Source: Chloroflexota bacterium | GTDB lineage: Bacteria > Chloroflexota > Ktedonobacteria > Ktedonobacterales > Ktedonobacteraceae | DNA length: 9,238 nucleotides | Direction: 5' to 3' | Assembly (NCBI GenBank): GCA_902812455.1 | Contig: CADDZH010000146.1 | Coordinates: 1-9,238, forward strand | In this document: in pieces, positions 6,639 to 9,238 of the stretch | Position numbering within the stretch: the first letter of the stretch is position 1 | Layout: the number at the start of each line of letters is the position of its first letter | Made by a program: the position numbers and the translations under genes | The notes under the pieces: generated by a model | What the model saw: only the letters and a program-made list of their open reading frames with translations | Told to the model about the DNA's origin: nothing | The model's database searches: none

Positions 6639-6720
6639 AGCCTGACTCCCACAGGGGGAGTCACTACATATCTCCCGTTTGGGCCAAAGATGTAGTGGCC
6701 TCCCTTGTGGAGGCCAGGTT
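6639..6720. other. Four-way-junction (cloverleaf) structured element in the SHOCT 3' UTR
   Basis: CCTG (6641-6644) pairs with CAGG (6715-6718). Between them are three abutting hairpins: ACTCCC/GGGAGT (6645-6661), CACTACAT/ATGTAGTG (6662-6697, with inner CCC/GGG) and GCCTCC/GGAGGC (6698-6714). Each begins at the base after the previous one ends, so no junction nucleotide is unpaired. On the plus strand the outer stem can extend by G-U and A-U to 6639/6720. It begins 5 nt after the SHOCT stop and would be transcribed with it. It is not a tRNA: there is no anticodon-type 7-nt loop and no T-loop consensus. It could be an RNA motif (sRNA, stability or processing element) or a DNA cruciform repeat. 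Confidence 0.6.
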
Positions 6721-6722
6721 CC

Positions 6723-7022
6723 CTATTGATGGCTGGTTCCATTTGGTGAAGACTCAAGCCGCTCGCGCATCTGCTCGAAGGTAGCTGCATCGATCTCTCC
6801 ACGAGCGTAACGCTGGCGCAGGATCTCCATCGCGGAAGGTTGAGCAGGTGGTGCACCAGGGCGGTTATAAGGTGATTGCCCGTAGAATGACATTGGCCTG
6901 CTCCTTGCTGTAAACAGGCGCACCAGTCCCCAGATCAGCAGAGCCAGGATCACGAGCCAGAAGAACTTGGCGAGGAAAAACAACGGCAGCAAAAGCCCTA
7001 AACCGTGAAAACCCCAAAACAT
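6723..7022 (-). CDS. Small SHOCT-domain membrane protein
   Basis: The 99-residue product opens with a very hydrophobic segment (about residues 5-36, including LLLPLFFLAKFFWLVILALL) that forms one long or two short membrane passes. A Pro-rich spacer (about 43-62) follows. A C-terminal SHOCT domain (about 63-90) is recognisable by AMEILRQRYARGEIDAATFE, matching the family pattern of a short helix pair with RYARGEI. SHOCT domains are common at the ends of small bacterial membrane proteins and are thought to mediate oligomerisation; the specific role here is unknown. The frame is open 18 codons further up, but the start at 7022 is preferred because AAGAAGG precedes it and the product then begins MFWGFHG, typical of this family. 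It is monocistronic, between its own terminator and the divergent pyr control region. Confidence 0.82.
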   Translation of the reverse strand: MFWGFHGLGLLLPLFFLAKFFWLVILALLIWGLVRLFTARSRPMSFYGQSPYNRPGAPPAQPSAMEILRQRYARGEIDAATFEQMRERLESSPNGTSHQ

Positions 7023-7321
7023 CAATTTGCCTTCTTTCTTGTTTATGAACGTTGTCCTGGTACATTCCCACGACAACTCAGGTTCTCTTCATGCGGTGTA
7101 TCTTTCGATCCCACCATAAACATATACGTGTATCCCACAATAGGGTTATGTTTTACGATATATCGCTATCTATTTTCAAGAACAACAGTTGTGCTATGAG
7201 TATTCCCAATGCTGATAACAAAGCTGTACAGCACATGAGCGAGATCACAGGTATATCGTGATCTTTGCCCTCGCATAAAAAGCAGAAGTAAGCTACAGTT
7301 AGGAATAACAAATATATTTCA
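7023..7321. other. AT-rich intergenic region between SHOCT gene and pyr operon
   Basis: No credible gene is seen. Notable small structures are a 10-bp palindrome GCTGTACAGC (7223-7232) and an inverted repeat AGATCAC/GTGATCT (7242-7248 and 7258-7264). The latter has an outer GCGAG (7239-7243) that can partly extend with CTCGC (7270-7274). On the minus strand several weak promoter-like pairs lie around 7130-7180, such as TTGAAA spaced 18 nt from TAAAAC. They probably include the SHOCT promoter, but none stands out. Confidence 0.4.
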
Positions 7322-7348
7322 CGTAAAACATGTAAAACGGGTTTTACG
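7322..7348. promoter_or_regulatory. Candidate operator upstream of pyrB promoter
   Basis: Three copies of the half-site GTAAAAC occur at 9-bp spacing: forward at 7323-7329 and 7332-7338, and reversed (GTTTTAC) at 7341-7347. The last two form an inverted repeat with a GG spacer, and the first and third form an 8-bp inverted repeat CGTAAAAC/GTTTTACG. The cluster ends 6 nt before the -35 box of the pyrB promoter, a position suited to an activator or to a repressor hindering polymerase. The binding protein is unknown. Confidence 0.6.
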
Positions 7349-7354
7349 GTTCCC

Positions 7355-7383
7355 TTGACTTTTGGAGAATCTGCGGGTATACT
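7355..7383 (+). promoter_or_regulatory. Sigma-70 promoter of the pyrB-carA operon
   Basis: TTGACT (7355-7360) and TATACT (7378-7383) with a 17-nt spacer each match the consensus at five of six positions. This is the strongest promoter in the window. Transcription would start near 7390, giving a leader of about 230 nt before pyrB. Confidence 0.8.
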
Positions 7384-7443
7384 TCTAGCAATTTGAGAAC
7401 TGTTTGAGAGTGTTCCATCCAGTGGAAAAGGCATCGTAGATAC

Positions 7444-7626
7444 ATGAAGTTGAAGTACCGGGTACAGGTGAAAGGACTGCCGATACGCCTCGCGTATCGA
7501 TTGTTCCATCCCATTGGAGGACCCGGTATTCCCTTTACCGGAGATTCTCTCTTCCTCACCCCTTTGATTCGGGGGTGGGGAATTTTTTTTGCCCAAAAAT
7601 ACTATCATGAAGGAGGGTATGCATGA
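7444..7626 (+). CDS. Possible pyr leader peptide, overlaps pyrB start
   Basis: This is a 60-codon frame inside the pyr leader RNA. It runs through the hairpins, the terminator stem and its T-tract (encoding FF), and ends with a TGA that overlaps the pyrB ATG as ATGA. In enterobacterial pyrBI, a leader peptide translated through a pyrimidine-rich pause region and terminator lets a closely following ribosome block termination when UTP is low. The layout here is analogous. Against it: no strong ribosome binding site precedes the ATG (AAAAGG is 13 nt away), and a frame this short can occur by chance. No homology is recognised in the peptide. Confidence 0.3.
   Translation: MKLKYRVQVKGLPIRLAYRLFHPIGGPGIPFTGDSLFLTPLIRGWGIFFAQKYYHEGGYA
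7467..7560 (+). promoter_or_regulatory. pyr leader hairpins and candidate antiterminator
   Basis: Two perfect hairpins precede the terminator: CGATACGC/GCGTATCG (7481-7499, loop CTC) and CCGGTA/TACCGG (7523-7541, loop TTCCCTT). GGTGA (7467-7471) plus GGA (7474-7476) can pair with TCCTCACC (7553-7560), giving 8 bp with a 2-nt bulge and enclosing both hairpins. This takes bases from the 5' arm of the terminator. Alternatively GAGGA (7517-7521) can pair with TCCTC (7553-7557). Either pairing would be mutually exclusive with termination. The PyrR-binding loop consensus was not found. Confidence 0.4.
7552..7590 (+). terminator. Intrinsic terminator acting as pyr attenuator
   Basis: An 11-bp GC-rich stem with one G-U pair (arms 7552-7562 and 7572-7582) and a 9-nt loop is followed immediately by eight T (7583-7590). 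It points toward pyrB and lies 32 nt before its ATG. No upstream plus-strand gene exists for it to terminate, so it must end transcripts started at the pyrB promoter, that is, act as an attenuator. A pyrimidine-rich run (7544-7565) directly upstream could slow polymerase when UTP or CTP is scarce. Confidence 0.82.
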
Positions 7627-8615
7627 ATCAAGTGGCATTTCTTGCTCAAACCGAATCTATACTGGTTCCCCATCGCTTCAAAGGTCGCGATATCATTTCT
7701 TTTGACCACATTACAGTGGAAGACCTCTCTACACTCTTTTCCCTGACGGATAGCATGAAGCAGATCGCGATAAACAATGTGCCTTCGCGCTTGCTTGAAG
7801 GGCAAATCATATCTCTCCTCTTCTTTGAGCCTTCCAGCCGCACCTTTGGCTCATTTGCCGCGGCAGTCAAAAGGCTCGGCGGGCAGACTATCGAGGTTCA
7901 AAACCCGGAGGTCGTCTCTTCCTGCTCGAAAGGCGAGACATTCGAGGACACCATCCGCACATTTGAAGCCTACTCGAACGCCATTGTCCTGCGCCATAGC
8001 AAAGCTGGAGCAGCCAGGCTGGCCGCCGAGGTTGCTCACTTCGTCCCCGTCATCAATGCCGGCGATGGCAATAACGAGCATCCTACGCAAACGCTGCTTG
8101 ACCTCTATACGCTCTACGAAAAGTTTGGCAGGCTCGACAATCTCAAGGGACTGCTCGTTGGTGACCTGCTCAACAGCCGTACCATTCACTCGCTCATCCG
8201 GGGCCTCTCGCTCTTCGACAACAACACACTCTACCTGCTCTCGCCTCCACAATTGCGGCTCACACGCGATGATTATTGCGATTTTAGCTCACGCGGAATA
8301 CGCATTATCGAGATTGCAAGCGAAAAAGATATCCCCGGCGATTGTGACTTCTGGTACTGGACGCGCATCCAGAAAGAGCGCTTTACTTCTCTCGAAGAGT
8401 ACGAGGATGTGGTCAAAGATAAGTTCGTGGTTACCCCGCGCCTGCTCCAGGAACATGCGAGCAGGGAGATGATCCTGATGGACCCGCTGCCCAGAGTTGG
8501 CACTATAGACCCTGCTGTGGACAGCGACGAACGGGCGGTGTACTTGCGCTCACAGATCAGAAACGGTCTCTACACGCGCATGGCTCTACTGGCGCTCATT
8601 CTCGGTAAAGCATAG
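7623..8615 (+). CDS. pyrB: Aspartate carbamoyltransferase catalytic subunit
   Basis: The 330-residue enzyme condenses carbamoyl phosphate with aspartate to carbamoyl aspartate, the committed cytosolic step of pyrimidine synthesis. Key sites are visible. The phosphate-binding loop FFEPSSRT has Ser71, Arg73 and Thr74. The 80s loop SKGETF has Lys103, supplied to the neighbouring subunit. Arg124-His125 lie in VLRH, and HPTQ spans 153-156 in GDGNNEHPTQ. Arg186 lies in SRTIHS. The aspartate-binding TRIQ has Arg248 and Gln250, and the PLPR loop is at 288-291. The domains are a carbamoyl-phosphate half (about 20-165) and an aspartate half (about 166-315). Small departures from the usual motifs are SSRTF for STRTR and DPLPR for HPLPR. 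No regulatory-chain gene pyrI follows; carA begins 11 nt later. AAGGAGG sits about 7 nt before the start. Expression is probably set by the leader attenuator. Confidence 0.94.
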   Translation: MNQVAFLAQTESILVPHRFKGRDIISFDHITVEDLSTLFSLTDSMKQIAINNVPSRLLEGQIISLLFFEPSSRTFGSFAAAVKRLGGQTIEVQNPEVVSSCSKGETFEDTIRTFEAYSNAIVLRHSKAGAARLAAEVAHFVPVINAGDGNNEHPTQTLLDLYTLYEKFGRLDNLKGLLVGDLLNSRTIHSLIRGLSLFDNNTLYLLSPPQLRLTRDDYCDFSSRGIRIIEIASEKDIPGDCDFWYWTRIQKERFTSLEEYEDVVKDKFVVTPRLLQEHASREMILMDPLPRVGTIDPAVDSDERAVYLRSQIRNGLYTRMALLALILGKA

Positions 8616-8626
8616 TAAAGGGATAG

Positions 8627-9238
8627 ATGGCAATGCAGAGTATAACCTTACACGATAAAGACCTGTTCAATGAACTTTTTGAACACAGCCTGCTGCTTGA
8701 TGAAGAACCCTTCAGGACTGGAACACTGGTGTTAGAGGATGGAACGACCTTTGAGGGACGATCTTTTGGATACACGAGAGCGACTGCAGGTGAAGTTGTC
8801 TTCAGCACCGGCATGGTTGGCTATCCAGAAGCGCTGACCGATCCGTCCTACGCAGGCCAGATTCTAGTCACCACGTACCCGCTGATTGGCAACTATGGCG
8901 TTCCAGTTCCATCTTGCTGGGAAAGCGACAGAATCCATGTCGCCGGGCTGGTCGTCTCCAACTATATCGGCACCCCATATCATGCTCAGAGCACAATGAA
9001 TCTTGCGGCGTGGTTACAGCAAGAACAGGTTCCCGCGCTCGAAATCAAGGACACGCGCTTATTGACCCGGCACATCCGCACTCACGGTACCATGCTTGGC
9101 AAAATCGTCTTCGATAGGGATATACCCTTCCACGATCCCAATGCAGACAATCTGGTTGCGCAGGTTTCCAGCAGACAGGTGCAGCAGTATGGCAGCGGCA
9201 ATGTCACCATCGTCCTTGTTGACTGTGGGATGAAGCGC
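8627..9238 (+). CDS. carA: Carbamoyl-phosphate synthase small subunit (5' part, 204 codons)
   Basis: CarA hydrolyses glutamine and passes ammonia to CarB for carbamoyl phosphate synthesis, the substrate of PyrB. The frame is open to the window edge, covering about 204 of the usual 360-380 residues. The small-subunit N-terminal domain is clear: LVLEDGTTFEGRSFG (34-48), GEVVFSTGMVGYPEALTDPS, YPLIGNYGVP, and later DTRLLTRHIRTHGTM. The frame ends at VDCGMKR, the entry to the glutamine amidotransferase domain, so the catalytic Cys and His lie outside. About 30 residues precede LVLEDG where most CarA proteins have only a few. A start at the second in-frame ATG (8633) would shorten this only by two residues, and a GTG at 8729 would remove it. 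The ATG at 8627 has AAAGGG close upstream and begins 11 nt after pyrB, consistent with one operon; carB probably follows. Confidence 0.92.
   Translation, partial: MAMQSITLHDKDLFNELFEHSLLLDEEPFRTGTLVLEDGTTFEGRSFGYTRATAGEVVFSTGMVGYPEALTDPSYAGQILVTTYPLIGNYGVPVPSCWESDRIHVAGLVVSNYIGTPYHAQSTMNLAAWLQQEQVPALEIKDTRLLTRHIRTHGTMLGKIVFDRDIPFHDPNADNLVAQVSSRQVQQYGSGNVTIVLVDCGMKR

Noticed and set aside
6641..6718. tRNA or tRNA-like gene, because of the cloverleaf
   Set aside because: The arm lengths are wrong, there is no 7-nt anticodon loop or T-loop consensus, and the acceptor-like stem has only 4-6 bp.
6635..6856. 73-codon minus-strand frame ending HYIFGPNGRYVVTPP and onward
   Set aside because: Its start lies within the SHOCT gene in another frame, there is no ribosome binding site, and its end portion coincides with the four-way-junction structure, which explains the regular-looking sequence.
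7505..7522. Possible PyrR-binding loop near TCCCATTGGAGG
   Set aside because: The spacing and central bases do not match the UCC-NGN-GAGG consensus, so PyrR control cannot be claimed.
7153..7638. 161-codon minus-strand frame with two hydrophobic stretches near its C-terminus
   Set aside because: It runs antisense through the pyr promoter, operator and attenuator. The only ATG is within pyrB, and the hydrophobic part lacks its own start codon with a ribosome binding site; AT-rich sequence accounts for it.
7777..8472. 231-codon plus-strand frame
   Set aside because: It is a +1 shadow of pyrB with low-complexity Ser/Arg content; pyrB has all the aspartate carbamoyltransferase motifs in its own frame.

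Overview
The window holds eight chromosomal protein genes that can be supported, plus one possible leader peptide. It appears to come from a free-living, GC-moderate bacterium. A tricorn-type protease, a membrane-anchored FKBP, an LLM-class flavin oxidoreductase, a short SHOCT membrane protein and long intergenic regions full of hairpins together fit a Chloroflexota genome of the Ktedonobacteria type. That placement is inference from gene style; no marker gene or rRNA is present. No tRNA, rRNA or CRISPR array was seen.

Left part, minus strand (1-2899): a PECR-like short-chain dehydrogenase/reductase is followed 72 nt later by the first 654 codons of a tricorn protease homologue, whose catalytic half lies off the left edge. 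Between the SDR and the divergent fabH-like gene sits a 100-bp element (2930-3029). It has 22-bp imperfect terminal inverted repeats and a perfect 8-bp flanking direct repeat, which is the anatomy of a MITE. Good promoter-like hexamers for both divergent genes lie just right of it, so the SDR transcript probably now reads through the element.

Middle, plus strand (3221-6152): a beta-ketoacyl-ACP synthase III family protein with an intact Cys-His-Asn triad, a membrane-anchored extracytoplasmic FKBP prolyl isomerase, and an LLM-class oxidoreductase. The last two are tightly coupled, because the FKBP stop codon lies in the next gene's ribosome binding site. A 76-residue uncharacterised protein faces them convergently with a 2-nt gap.

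6386-7022, minus strand: a 99-residue SHOCT-domain membrane protein. Its 3' untranslated region contains a stretch (6641-6718) that can fold into a four-way junction with no unpaired junction nucleotide. A rho-independent terminator follows.

Right part, plus strand (7322-9238): the start of a pyrimidine biosynthesis operon, pyrB then carA (truncated by the window edge). Its control region is unusually readable. It has a three-half-site inverted repeat as candidate operator, a near-consensus promoter, a 230-nt leader with several hairpins, and a strong intrinsic terminator 32 nt before pyrB that can only act as an attenuator. A possible leader reading frame runs through the terminator and overlaps the pyrB start as ATGA. 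The layout recalls enterobacterial pyrBI attenuation; no PyrR-binding motif was found.
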